Part shown: positions 1 through 33,356 of the stretch, piece by piece | Position numbering within the stretch: the first letter of the stretch is position 1 | How the letters are laid out: each line of letters opens with the position of its first letter | Source of the DNA: Pteria penguin | Lineage: Eukaryota; Mollusca; Bivalvia; Pterioida; Pteriidae | Direction: 5' to 3' | Length of the DNA: 64,000 nt | NCBI GenBank assembly: GCA_035048485.1 | Contig: CM068580.1 | Span: forward strand, 53,422,975-53,486,974 | Program-made: the position numbers and the translations under genes | The notes under the pieces: model-generated | What the model saw: only the letters and a program-made list of their open reading frames with translations | Told to the model about the DNA's origin: nothing | The model's database searches: none

Positions 1-14
1 TATGCCCATCTGTA

Positions 15-260
15 GATAAGAACAAATTTGTGATCTTAACTCAGTATTTGTAGATTGCATTTCTTGAAGTGAGAATTTTGTAGGTACAGCCATGAAAGTA
101 GGTCTAGATGTCCCTTGTCATCTCCAGAAGGCGGCATATTGGCATAGAAATAGTAAGACAGCACTCCTACTACATATAAAGACCACAGTGATATAAAGAG
201 ATAATTGTATTTGATAGATGCCAAATCCCGTCTCCGGACTATGACATTAAACAAATATTC
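15..260 (-). other. Possible exon of an unrecognised membrane protein
   Basis: After an acceptor-like TTCAG at 265-261 an open frame runs to the low-coordinate end. It has a basic stretch (VRRRDLASIKYN), then about 20 hydrophobic residues (LFISLWSLYVVGVLSYYFY) that would form a membrane helix, then an acidic loop (PSGDDKGHLD). No convincing donor or partner exon is visible and I recognise no family. In AT-rich DNA a frame this long can occur by chance, so this is weak. Confidence 0.2.
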
Positions 261-637
261 CTGAAGATCAACCAATAGTCCTTACATAAGCTTTTTCAAA
301 CAAAATTTTAATGTGCAAGTGCTGAAAATCTAGAACTACAAATGATTTTGTTGGCTCTTACAAAAATCCTCCCTCCCAAATATGACGATATATTTACCAC
401 ATATAACTCAATGACCTACACCACAGATAAAAATTTCAATGAATTTTAAGTAACTGGATAAATAATTAGTTACAAGAAAAGCATAGATAAATGATTATTT
501 AAAAGGAAGGCATACCATTTATGTAATCTGAAAGCATATCCCCAATTATTTCTACATAGTTATGAAAAGTTCATCATTGTATCATATGATAAAAAAATGA
601 AAATTACATCCACCATATTAGAGTCACAACTTAGTTT

Positions 638-690
638 GAAATGTCGGACCCAAGCATGAGACTTGGTCTCATGGTTGGGTCTGACATTTC
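638..690. repeat. Perfect-style hairpin, 25-bp arms
   Basis: Two arms of about 25 bp (left arm starts GAAATGTCGGACCCAAGCAT) are inverted around a 3-base loop TTG, with one or two mismatches. It sits directly in front of the dispersed repeat at 694. It is probably a transposon end or small foldback rather than a functional RNA. Confidence 0.7.
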
Positions 691-693
691 AGG

Positions 694-1655
694 ACAAGAG
701 CAACGCCTAGCATGGCTTAATACACCCATCGCTTAATTCGGATTGGATCAATTCGCATTTGGCATGATTTTCATTAAAAACATCTGAGGTTTACCAAAGT
801 TAACTGCATTTCATAACATTTCATCATAGGAATAAGTCCAAGGGCAATAACTCCTGCAGAAATGGTCCTATCCAGCCCATCTTTGAACTAGACCTGCCAA
901 AAAAAACTTGAATTTTTTTAGTACAAGCCCCCCCCCCCTTACACCCCCCCCCTCCTAAAGTTATAAATTTCTCAAAAATGAAGAAAAAGATATCAAAACC
1001 TGTAAAATATGTGAAAGTTGGTACATTTTACTTGTTTCATGATAAATTTCATGTTTTTACAAAAATTAGATTTTTAATGAAATTTCAAAACAAAATCTTG
1101 AAATTTATAAGTCCAAGGGCCATAAATACGTTAAAACTGATCAATTGTAATAAAACTCCAACTGGTACTGACGCCGCTTGATATAAAGTAATATACCAAA
1201 TTTCAATTCAATATCTTGAAAGACGGCATAAAAAGTCCGGAAAACATGACTTTGGACAGATGGTCACACCCCCCCCCCTAAAATTATAAATTTCTCAAAA
1301 ATGAAGAAAAAGATATTAAAACTCGTAATACATGTGATAGTTGGTACGTTTTACTTGTTTCATGAAAAATTTCATAATGTTTTGACAAAAAATAGATTTT
1401 TAATGAATTTCTGAAAAAATCTTGAAATTTATAAGTCCAAGGGCCATAAAAGTAAAAAGTCAAAGTCAAAAGTAAGTGAATCGTAACAAAACTCGAACTG
1501 GTACTGACGCCGCTTGAAATAAAGCTATATGCCAAATTTCAATTCAATATCTTGAAAGACGGCAAAAAAAAAGTCCAGAAAATATGACCCCGGATGGACG
1601 GACGTACGGACAGCGCCTAACATAATACGTCCCGTCTAATGACAGGCGTATAATA
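694..1655 (+). repeat. Dispersed repeat with constant ends, copy 1
   Basis: It begins with CAAGAGCAACGCCTAGCATG and closes with a GGACGGACGTACGGACAG tract followed by the near-palindrome ATAATACGTCCCGTC/GACAGGCGTATAA. The core is a tandem pair of about 320 bp units: the C-rich run plus AAATTTCTCAAAAATGAAGA occurs near 950-990 and again near 1268-1305. No coding capacity is evident. Its two ends match those of the copies at 6145-6826 and 7919-8550, although the cores differ. Confidence 0.7.
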
Positions 1656-1799
1656 AGTCACGACTGTGGGTTGCTCCAGCTATAGTAATATTATCAATAT
1701 AAGTGACTATTTCAAACTTATCCAAGTAAATTTATGATAGGAATAACACGTTTCCAATTTTTCTCACTGAAACTCAGGACTAATGTTTGTGAATATAAT

Positions 1800-2372
1800 G
1801 TCTATTGTAGAATTACAGTCATTTGTTGGCCCTGTTATCACTTGTCTGTCCCATGTATAACTCTAAATGCCACCAAAAACTAATATCGACTGTGAGACAA
1901 TTTTCAGAAAAATTTCTACCAAGTTTGAAGGAAATCAAAAGTCCAATAACTCCGTATCAAAAAATAAAAAATTCAACCAAAATACACAGACCATGAGGTT
2001 ATCACCACAAACAACTGTGTTAAGTATGAAGAAAATCACTGCAAGAAGTCCAAAGATTCTGTGTGATACTGATACACTAAAAAGTTGACAAAATTTGACA
2101 AATTAAAATCCTACAACTCCAGAACAAAATATCCACTTTTAACCAACAAGCATAATGATTGTGAAGCTATCACAACAAATAAGTGTGTGAAGTTTGAAGT
2201 AATCCACAGCAAGTATTCTCAAGGAAAGGTGTGACATGTGGACAGTCGGATTGTATTACATTGATGAGACGTAAGTCTCAAAATAAATGAACTGAATACA
2301 AGCATGGATGGGCGGACAGATAGAGGGACAGACATATGTATACCATAATACGTCCGTCATAAACAGGTGTAT
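1800..2372 (+). repeat. Partial copy of the constant-end dispersed repeat
   Basis: Only the 3' end is clear: a GGATGGGCGGACAGATAGAG tract, then CCATAATACGTCCGTC and the inverted AACAGGTGTATTA. The preceding DNA has two loosely repeated units (AAGTTTGAAGGAAATC near 1922, AAGTTTGAAGTAATCC near 2190). The start is not recognisable. Confidence 0.5.
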
Positions 2373-2815
2373 TAAAAGGAAAGCTATATGATTTAAACAA
2401 GTTAAACTGGTATTTAGTTTCTTTAGATTCCCTTGTTAAGATATGTTCTGTTACCTGGATCATAAAAAAATTGAAACTGATCCAGTGGATTCTGTAAATG
2501 GAATGTGCCAATTATAAAAATCTATCTAGATCAGCTGGAGCATTTATAAAGATTTGATCTAGCATCAGTAGCTAAAGTGTGGAAATGAATGAAATAAACT
2601 AACTTATTATATATAAATAAAGGTAAATACAAAGCATTGTTTTTTGTCATGATGTTTTGGTTTTAGGATTGCAAGTGTCATGCAGATGTTATAAGAGTAG
2701 GAGAAAAAAGATAAGGTCATTCCATAATCTGAAATTGCATCTAGTGCTATGTTAATCAGGAGTTATCTGGGGTATATTTCTAATAAGTAAGTTTTTGATT
2801 GGATAAAGGTCATAC

Positions 2816-3024
2816 TTTAAATCGACCATCAGCTACAGACTTGACACCATCATAATAGAAGTTATCTCCTAATGCTAAAATAAACTGTGATCCAAACTTC
2901 TCAGCCACGGTCCCCATTTGTTTGGCTACACCAGTCTCAATGTCAGTATGATATGGAACATAAGGTAATCCTCCCCAGTCTCCTAGTACCAGGAACTTTA
3001 GGCTGTCTACCGCAAGACATGACG
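2816..3024 (-). CDS. ACP5: Tartrate-resistant acid phosphatase type 5-like, one exon (partial)
   Basis: The exon encodes the N-terminal part of a purple acid phosphatase, a secreted or lysosomal di-iron enzyme that hydrolyses phosphate monoesters. Visible are SLKFLVLGDWGG (first metal-binding Asp in GDWG) and FILALGDNFYYDGV (bridging Asp and the Tyr ligand that gives these enzymes their colour). Spacing between the two motifs fits the mammalian enzyme. The donor is AAA|GTATGA at 2815. On the 5' side an acceptor-like TTTCACAG ends at 3025, but the frame also stays open upstream to Met codons giving a plausible signal peptide (MYQLIKLILVLPFTA), so the true start is uncertain. The following exons, with the GNHDH motif, are not in the window. 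It is co-directional with HADHA, about 6.5 kb downstream of that gene's stop codon. Confidence 0.85.
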
Positions 3025-3099
3025 CTGTGAAAGGTAAAACCAAAATTAGTTTTATCAATTGGTACATGTATTTTTGAAAGAATTCATACAAGTGTTGTC

Positions 3100-4050
3100 T
3101 TATTCTTAAGTCACTTAAAACTCAATGCAATATCTCGACTAAAAATCATAATACCAGGTAAGGAACCAATACCATTCAGTAGGTCTGCTCAAGATTGTAA
3201 GGTCTTGGGTTAAAATCTCACCTTGGACTCACTAGTCCATAGAAGCTAATGTAATTTTATTGTATAGGTCAAATGAATAAATAAATATCAACGACCCCAC
3301 AATAGACTTTTTTCGGGTTTTAAATGATTTAAGGGGCCTAATACTGGACAAACCACTTTTTACCCGAAGTTCCATTATGACATTAATGTATGGATTGTGA
3401 TGTTACAGTAATATGACGGAAATTTAAGTGGCAAAAACCTCATTTGTCTAGTATTGCTGCTTACATGATGTAAATTTGGGAAGAGATCGGTCTATTTGAA
3501 TCTGTATATGCTAAATTCATAGTTTTGCTGGCAACTCATGTAATCAAAATGATGTACATATTAACATTGACACCATTCAGTTCTATAGGGAAATGGTACA
3601 TTCTATGCATACTTAGTGTAATATGGTTTGGTGTTGGTATGTGCTCTGAAGAATGAGTTTTGGAAGGGCTAGGTTTTCATTGGTAGATATGAAATAATGG
3701 CAAGACATAGCAATAATTAAAGGGTATATATATGTTAATGTGGAGTAAGTGGTCAATTTGTTAATCATATGCAAATCACCATATGATTCTGAAAATGACT
3801 TCATTTTTCATATTTAAACAATTCCATAAGATCGTAAATCATACTGCAAAATTTTACCCATAATAGAATATGGAAATAGAATATAAGTAAAAATAAAAAA
3901 TTAATGTTGAGGATCTTAAATTTTATGAGTATATGTATTTAGAAGGGATGGTATATAGCTAATGGATAAGATGTGTAACAATAGAATGAGAAGAAATCAG
4001 TATGGTCTGAATATTTAACCACCCACCCCCTTTTTTCACTCTAATCTGAC
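3100..4050. other. AT-rich stretch with nothing recognised
   Basis: I see no exon, repeat family member or RNA gene here. If the ACP5-like gene has an upstream signal-peptide exon it would lie in this direction, but no candidate stands out. Confidence 0.4.
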
Positions 4051-4054
4051 AAAT

Positions 4055-4852
4055 GACATTGATAGACTGATTATTGTTTTACATCACTCCATGATTTTAT
4101 CATATATGGTGACGGCATCTGCCTAATGCATCGCATAGAAATTTATACCTTTGCAACAGACTGACTCAAAGCAGTGAGGGATCTTTTCCATGGCACACCT
4201 GGGTTTGCTTTCCAGGTCCAGGATCTTTTTTTCCTGCCTGTTACAAATGTATTGTGACAAAGGACATTCGGTTTTTAATAGGTTGGGCAGATATCCCTCT
4301 AAAGAGAGTCATTCCCTGTTTAGAGAGACATTTTGCGGGCATTCAAAAAAATTGTCTCTCTATAAAGAGGGATGTTTTCAATCTTATAATGCATGAGTTC
4401 CCAACAACTAAAAAATCAAAATTTATAATTTTGACCTGAAACTTAATATCGCACATCTACATTACATACTGAACAATGTTTGTAAAAGCTGTTGACCTGT
4501 AGGAAGTACTATTTTTGAGTTTGATGATGTTAACTTCTGCAGCTATAAACACAAAAGTGGTAAATAGAAATTCCAGACAATCTTTACAAATATTGTTTAC
4601 AACATTGTAAAGATGTGCACTTTTAATTTGCAAATTAAAATTCCAAAATTTTGATTTTTAGTATTAAGGAACTTATGCATTAAGCTGGAAAAATCCCTCA
4701 TTAGAGAGACAATTTTTTAAATGCTAATGAAAATTATCTCTCTTAACAGGGAATATCTCCCTTTAGAGTGATGTGCCCCACCTGTTTAATGTCACAATGG
4801 CCATGAACCAAGCATGTCAGGCCCATCCACTGAGCTACACTGCACTGACTTC
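4055..4852 (-). mobile_element. tRNA-derived SINE split by a foldback element
   Basis: The 3' part of the SINE (GGTGACGGCATCTGCCTAAT, then AGCAGTGAGGGATCTTT) is at about 4055-4270. Its tRNA-like head (CATCCACTGAGCTACACTGC) is at about 4806-4852. The middle is replaced by the inverted repeat listed at 4250-4800. Orientation and order match the intact copies at 15316-15582 and 30048-30300. Confidence 0.6.
4250..4800. mobile_element. Foldback/MITE-like inverted repeat
   Basis: The left arm (about 4250-4350) contains ATATCCCTCTAAAGAGAGTC and TTTAGAGAGACATTTT. The right arm (about 4680-4800) reads the same in reverse complement (ATCTCTCTTAACAGGGAATA, CTCCCTTTAGAGTG). The arms are about 85 bp with scattered mismatches. 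No coding sequence lies between them. Confidence 0.6.
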
Positions 4853-5010
4853 ACCAAATGACAACGCCAAGATATAAACAGAGTAGTACACATGAATGTA
4901 ATTATGTACAGCAGTGTACAGACTACAGTCATACAGTGAAACGGGCCGGGTAGCTAGCGTTGCTATTTTGCTTCTGCTTAATAGTGACCATCAACAAAAC
5001 AAAGGTTGAT

Positions 5011-5813
5011 CAAGGGCGGATTTGGGGGAGGGGTTTCGGGAAAACCCCACCGGGTTTAAATTCCTTTTTATTCCTCTTTTTTATTTTTTTTTTACCTTTT
5101 CCTTTTGATGATGGTGACGGTGACAATTCATGTCCTTTGAATTTTTGTACGATCGTATTCTATTTTTATGTTTTGAACAACCTTTTGGAGTTTTTCATAC
5201 CTACATATGCTTGCGCATAATTTATTTTTGCTACATATTATGACTGCATGGTGCTTACTTTGAAAGTAACTCATACATTACAAATCAAGTTATTTTGGTT
5301 GTTAGATGAAAATGTTGTTATAAATTTTATTCTTATTGTCCCCTGCTTTTCGCAAAAGCGTGGGGACATTAAATCTCAATCCCCTGTCTGTCCGTCTGTC
5401 TCTCTGTCACAAAAAATGTAATTAACCTTGGTCATAACTTTTCAACCGTAAGATGTAAGGCCATCATACATGTATTTGGCATGTGTGCCCCTAGTAACAA
5501 CACATTTCCGTTTGTACCAAAAATTTTTATCATGTGACCTTGACCGTGACCTTTGACCTACTTCAATATATATACTTGCTATATAACATTAGATCAAGAT
5601 ATATGATTTTATGGCTTTGTTCTTCAGCAGAGAGAGAAAAAAACCTGTGTCATTATTGAAAAAATATGTAGGTTGAAAAATGTATCAGATTTCACCACTG
5701 CCTTTATTCGAAATCTAAAAAAAATTAACCCCCCCCCTCCCGTACACTCCCCCTCTCGGAACTTTGGGCCTCCTCCACCCCCACCCTAACTTCTGCTCCT
5801 GAATCCGCCCCTG
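5011..5813. mobile_element. Non-autonomous DNA transposon with GGGCGGATT ends
   Basis: The left end CAAGGGCGGATTTGGGG and right end CTCCTGAATCCGCCCCTG are inverted versions of each other, of the style found in hAT-type MITEs. A different repeat (CCCCTGCTTTTCGCAAAAGC, near 5340) lies inside. No clean target-site duplication was found, so the exact borders are approximate. Confidence 0.5.
5339..5640 (+). repeat. Dispersed repeat with GACC-rich segment and perfect DR1 motif
   Basis: It starts with the hairpin TCCCCTGCTTTTCGCAAAAG / CGTGGGGACATT and contains GTGACCTTGACCGTGACC. TGACCTTTGACCT at 5547-5559 reads AGGTCAAAGGTCA on the minus strand, a perfect nuclear-receptor direct repeat with one-base spacer. 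Related segments occur near 46.8, 47.7 and 51.6 kb. Confidence 0.55.
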
Positions 5814-6144
5814 TTAATTGTTCTGTCATGTAATTGTATCAATATAAATCAATAATCATAGCGACATATATCTACCCGTTGTTCCTACTAGAAGAATAAA
5901 AACTTTCAACAGGTGTTTGCTGTCTGCCATATTTTTCATCATGTGAATGTCATGTGATTAAGTTCCCCAGAATAGGTATTTCGTGTGGTATTTAATTCAT
6001 TCATTGTATAATTACATTTACTCGATAACTTATTGTTGTATTTACTCCAGGAACTTGTTTCACCGTTTCACCTCTGGTTTCAAAAGGTCAATGAATGTCC
6101 CCACTGTAGTATTTTTTCGGGGGAGGGGTATTTATTTTCTTCGA

Positions 6145-6826
6145 CGGGACGTATTATGATATAGCGTCGTCCGTCTGTCCAAACTTGTGGGCAGGATACA
6201 GACCAAGCCGATAGGCTAAAACTGTCAAACATGGTTTATCCTTATGCCAAGATAAATATATCTTTTATTTTTTAAGGGCAAAGGTCAACGTCGTAGTACT
6301 ACTTGGTAGGAAACCTTGTATGCAGGATACAGATCAAACTGTTGGGGCTAGTGTAGACGCCTATTGTTTTTCAAGGTCAGTCCAAAGTTGTAGTACTACT
6401 TGGTAGGAAACCCTTGTAGGCAAGATACAGATCAAACCGTTGCGGCTAAGACTGTTAAACTTGGCACACTTACTCCTCATGCCAAGACAAAGACACCTAT
6501 TGTTTTTCAAGGTCAGGTCAAAGGTCAAGGTTATAGTACTACTCGGTAGGAACGACCTTGTAAACAGGATACAACGCAAACCATTGGGGCTAGGACTATC
6601 AAACTTGGTACACTTATTCCTCATGCAAAGACAAAGACGCTTATTGTCATTCAAGGTCAAAGATCAAGGTCGTAGTATTACTTGGTTAGAATTCCTTGTA
6701 GGCAGAGTACAGAATGAACTATTGGAGATGGATCAATTTAAGGGGAGAATGTTTCCATACTTTCAAAATCCTCCCCTTCAAACTAAGCAACGGGTGTATT
6801 TTGCCACGCTATGCGTTGCTCTTGTT
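6145..6826 (-). repeat. Dispersed repeat with constant ends, copy 2 (inverted)
   Basis: In reverse complement it opens with CAAGAGCAACGCATAGCGTG and closes in the TAATACGTCC tail at about 6145-6180. The core is four tandem units beginning GTAGTACTACTTGGTAGG at about 6292, 6391, 6534 and 6671. A perfect DR1 (AGGTCAAAGGTCA) lies at 6515-6527. Open frames across the units are products of the repetition, not genes. Confidence 0.65.
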
Positions 6827-6889
6827 GAATTTACCCTGGGCATGGCCAGGGTTTTCACTGTAACTCAATGCCACTATCCAACTTAACCT

Positions 6890-7460
6890 CAACTAGAAGT
6901 TCTTAGCAGCGTGAATCGCTCACCTGACAAATTCGCCAAAAATCCATATGTGAAATTTGAACATCTTTTCCCATACAGTTTAAAAGATATAGTCAATGTC
7001 AAAGTATTTGAAAAGTAGGTAAAATTTCAAAGTCAATGTCAATAAGTCAGAGTTCACTGTATATAAATATATAACTCCTAACCCTCACATCTACAAGATA
7101 AAGCCTAGATAAAGTTTCAAAAGAACTCCAAGGTCAAGGTCAGTAACTCAAAAGTCATGGACCCAAATAAAAGTGCTGATCACCAGGGATCCATATTTGA
7201 AACATAAACCTTCTATTGCTCATAGTTAAAATCATCTACCTAAGTTAGTCTTTTAAAAGTGGTTCAAAGTTTGAGGTAAAGGTTACTAGGCCAAGTCATA
7301 GTATCAACTGATAGCTCTGGTCATCATGAATCTATGTGTGGAATATCAATCCTGTCTCACTGGTTTAAAAGATACAGCCTATAGTAATGTTTTAGAAAAG
7401 TAGGTCAAAGTCCAAGGTTAATGTCACCAAGTAAAAAGTTGACCATTTGAACTTTTCAAA
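6890..7460. repeat. Degenerate tandem repeat rich in AGGTCA-like words
   Basis: Several units of about 130-180 bp with GTCAAAGT, CAAGGTCAAGGTCAG and AAGTAGGTCAAAGTCCAAGG. The last contains AGGTCAAAGTCCA (7402-7414), which matches an HNF4-type DR1. No coding frame was seen. Confidence 0.5.
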
Positions 7461-7918
7461 ACTAGAATGCTTTTATAATTAAGATTATACCTTTAACTGT
7501 TACTAATTTTAAGTTACTGGACAAAAAGTTAAAATGTTTGTTAAAATTTTCTGAACAAGTGCCATTTCTCAAACAAGGAGTTATCACGATTTTGGACAAA
7601 ATACCAAAGTTGTCATTCTTATTTTACATTTCAAGTAATGTTTTTCCAAAGTACATTTTATTTTTGAGATAAAAGCAAAAGTACTACTTTTTTCCCCTAT
7701 GTTCTATTTACAGCCATATTTATCTCCTGATGGACGTGGAAAATCGATCATATGTAAACAATCTAGCACTTACCATTCATACAACCTACTAATTTCATGA
7801 AAGATTTTGAAAATAAACAAAAACAAAACAAAAAAAAGAAAGTTCATGAAGGATATTCCATACATCATCCATGCCAAGTTTGGTTTAAATCTGATTGATG
7901 TTTTCAGAGAAAATCAAA

Positions 7919-8550
7919 CAAGAGCAATGCCCAGCATGGCATAATATGCCCATTGCTTAATTTGAAGGAATGAAATTTGAAAGTATGGAAACATTCCCCC
8001 TTTGCCTATTATTCAGGACCTCAAGATGACATATGCTTTGGCTCTGAGCAACCACCCTGTGAAATATCATGAAAATCCATGAAGGCAGCAAGAAATTGAT
8101 GCAAAGAGAAGAATTTAACCCCATCCTCCTTTTTTTTTCTTCTATGTCAAAAATGTAAGTGTGCAGAAGAAATAAAAACCGGTAATATCTATTCAAGTTC
8201 ATACATAACTCCAATTTAAATTTGAAAGAAGTGGAGTATCAGAGTATTCTGTGTAAGTTTTATTAAAATCCATTCACGATTACTGAAGTTAATGTGCACC
8301 ATAGAAACTGCCATTATTCTATCCATGAAAAAAAGTATCAAAGTCCCATAACTGCATAACAAAAAGACAGACTTTTTTCAAAATCGAAAGGGCTCTTCCT
8401 ATGTTATCTAAGCAATCTGTATAAGTTTCATGAAAAACCATTGACGTTTACTAAAGACATCATGTCCTATAGCGGATGGATAGATGGACAGACAGACAGA
8501 TGGACATTGCCATACCATAATACGTCCTGTTTATGATGGGCGTATAAAAA
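7919..8550 (+). repeat. Dispersed repeat with constant ends, copy 3
   Basis: It begins CAAGAGCAATGCCCAGCATG and ends with a GATGGACAGACAGACAG tract plus CATAATACGTCC and GATGGGCGTATAAAA. The core is unlike that of copies 1 and 2. It lies in the intergenic region downstream of HADHA. Confidence 0.7.
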
Positions 8551-8559
8551 AGAAATGTT

Positions 8560-9180
8560 TACGGACGACATACAATGATGGATGCCAAGTGATGGCAATA
8601 GCCAAAAAGACAGCTGATGAATGATCAACTCTTCTACTAGATTTGAAACTATCAGAGAGTATTTTTGGGTCTTACTACATGTTCCATCTATTTTGTAGGA
8701 GGATGTCCCATACATCGTTGTGATTTTTCATAGATATATTGCTCATTAATTTTTTGGTCAAATCATGACATATTGAAGTTATTTGCTATTTGAAATGCAC
8801 TCAAACCAAAAATTCTTAGTACTAAAAATCTATTTTCTGCCATGGAAATTCCTTTGCTTTTATAAACAAATTCTGATTCAGTACTTAAATGACCACAAAT
8901 TCTAACATATGGTCATATAGTTCTATATCACTTCTTTTAAAAGAATCATCTCAAAAAGAGTAATATTTCTTATCATAAGCCAGCAACAATGCATCTATTT
9001 TGGAACATTTGACCTTGGGACTACATCTGTCTCTCCCCCCCTCCAAAAAAAAATCATTACGTATATGTAATAGGACAGTTGACCCATGTGTTACTATCCT
9101 TTGCAGGTGACAAAAAACATCAACAGTAAACTTTTTCAATATTGCAAAGGTAAATAAACACACAAATTATCACTCAAATA
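8560..9180. other. Downstream flank of HADHA, nothing recognised
   Basis: AT-rich DNA between the last dispersed repeat and the predicted HADHA polyadenylation signal. No exon or repeat was recognised. Confidence 0.4.
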
Positions 9181-9181
9181 C

Positions 9182-9187
9182 TTTATT
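9182..9187 (-). terminator. Candidate HADHA polyadenylation signal
   Basis: TTTATT on the plus strand reads AATAAA on the minus strand, about 310 nt beyond the HADHA stop codon. This is a typical 3' UTR length, but no transcript end can be seen directly. Confidence 0.5.
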
Positions 9188-9497
9188 GATCCCTCAAAAT
9201 TCTAAAAATTAAATAACATTTGTTCTTAATCTCTTTTCACATAAGTCATCAACAGCGCATCATTCATGAGGCAAATCAACACATGTACAAGAATTTATAT
9301 CGTGTAGTCTGGCATCTTTCAACAAGTCATCTTTCTGATGTTAAAAAACTACAAAATCTCTCTCAAACAGCATTTATCAGATCATTACATAATATGATTT
9401 TGGCAAACTGACAAGTCAAATAAATAAATTAAGATTCTAGACATGCCAGTATTTTCACACTCAATGTACTTTGTCATGATATCACTGAATTAAATTT

Positions 9498-33027
<23,530 letters not shown>

Positions 33028-33310
33028 GTCTCAGCTCCGTGTATTTCGCCGGCCGGTGGACTTTGTACAGTACCGTTCTCCTTTGTACCACTTCAAGTGG
33101 CACTTTTAACCCAAGGCGTATATCGCAATAAATTATCAAAATTTCCGACTTTTTTTTTAAAAAACAGAGATTTATCACAAGTTGAACCAAATCTTATTTG
33201 TTTATTCCATCAAACAAAGTTTAATTTGAGACTTGTCATCATTTATTTCTTCTCAAACTAGGATTTATTTCAAAGGGCACGTGACCTTAGATTTGCATGA
33301 CAGCACTGTC
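33028..33310. promoter_or_regulatory. Shared divergent promoter of HADHA and HADHB
   Basis: All DNA between the two start codons (283 bp) must hold both 5' UTRs and the promoter, unless there are hidden upstream exons. There is no obvious TATA box in a canonical place for either gene. A short CG-rich segment (CGCCGGCCGG, near 33048) lies next to HADHA. Other visible words are a perfect palindrome CCACTTCAAGTGG (33088-33100), two CTTTGTAC words (33061, 33081), and CACGTGACCTT close to HADHB. Confidence 0.8.
33278..33288. promoter_or_regulatory. E-box overlapping a nuclear-receptor half-site
   Basis: CACGTG at 33278-33283 is a perfect bHLH-ZIP (USF/MITF/Myc-type) site. It overlaps TGACCTT at 33282-33288, whose complement AAGGTCA is the core of an estrogen-related-receptor-type monomer site. 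It lies 23 bp before the HADHB start codon. Function is inferred from the motif only. Confidence 0.45.
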
Positions 33311-33356
33311 ATGGCATCCTTAGTGCAGAGGAGTGTAGCTTCTAGAGCTTTCAAAC
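33311..33356 (+). CDS. HADHB: HADHB exon 1 (start)
   Basis: [15 protein letters not shown] plus one base: Arg/Ser-rich, no acidic residues, a mitochondrial presequence. Start context GTC-ATG-G. Donor C|GTAAGT. Confidence 0.93.

Noticed and set aside
515..550. Possible small minus-strand exon (IIGDMLSDYIN) between AG and GT
   Set aside because: Its phase does not fit the only nearby candidate exon at 15-260, and nothing else supports it.
2278..2511. 77-codon minus-strand frame as a continuation of the ACP5-like gene
   Set aside because: It lacks the GNHDH phosphatase motif and lies in a dispersed-repeat tail.
6440..6886. 148-codon open frame
   Set aside because: It runs over four tandem DNA units of a dispersed repeat, and the protein merely repeats with them.
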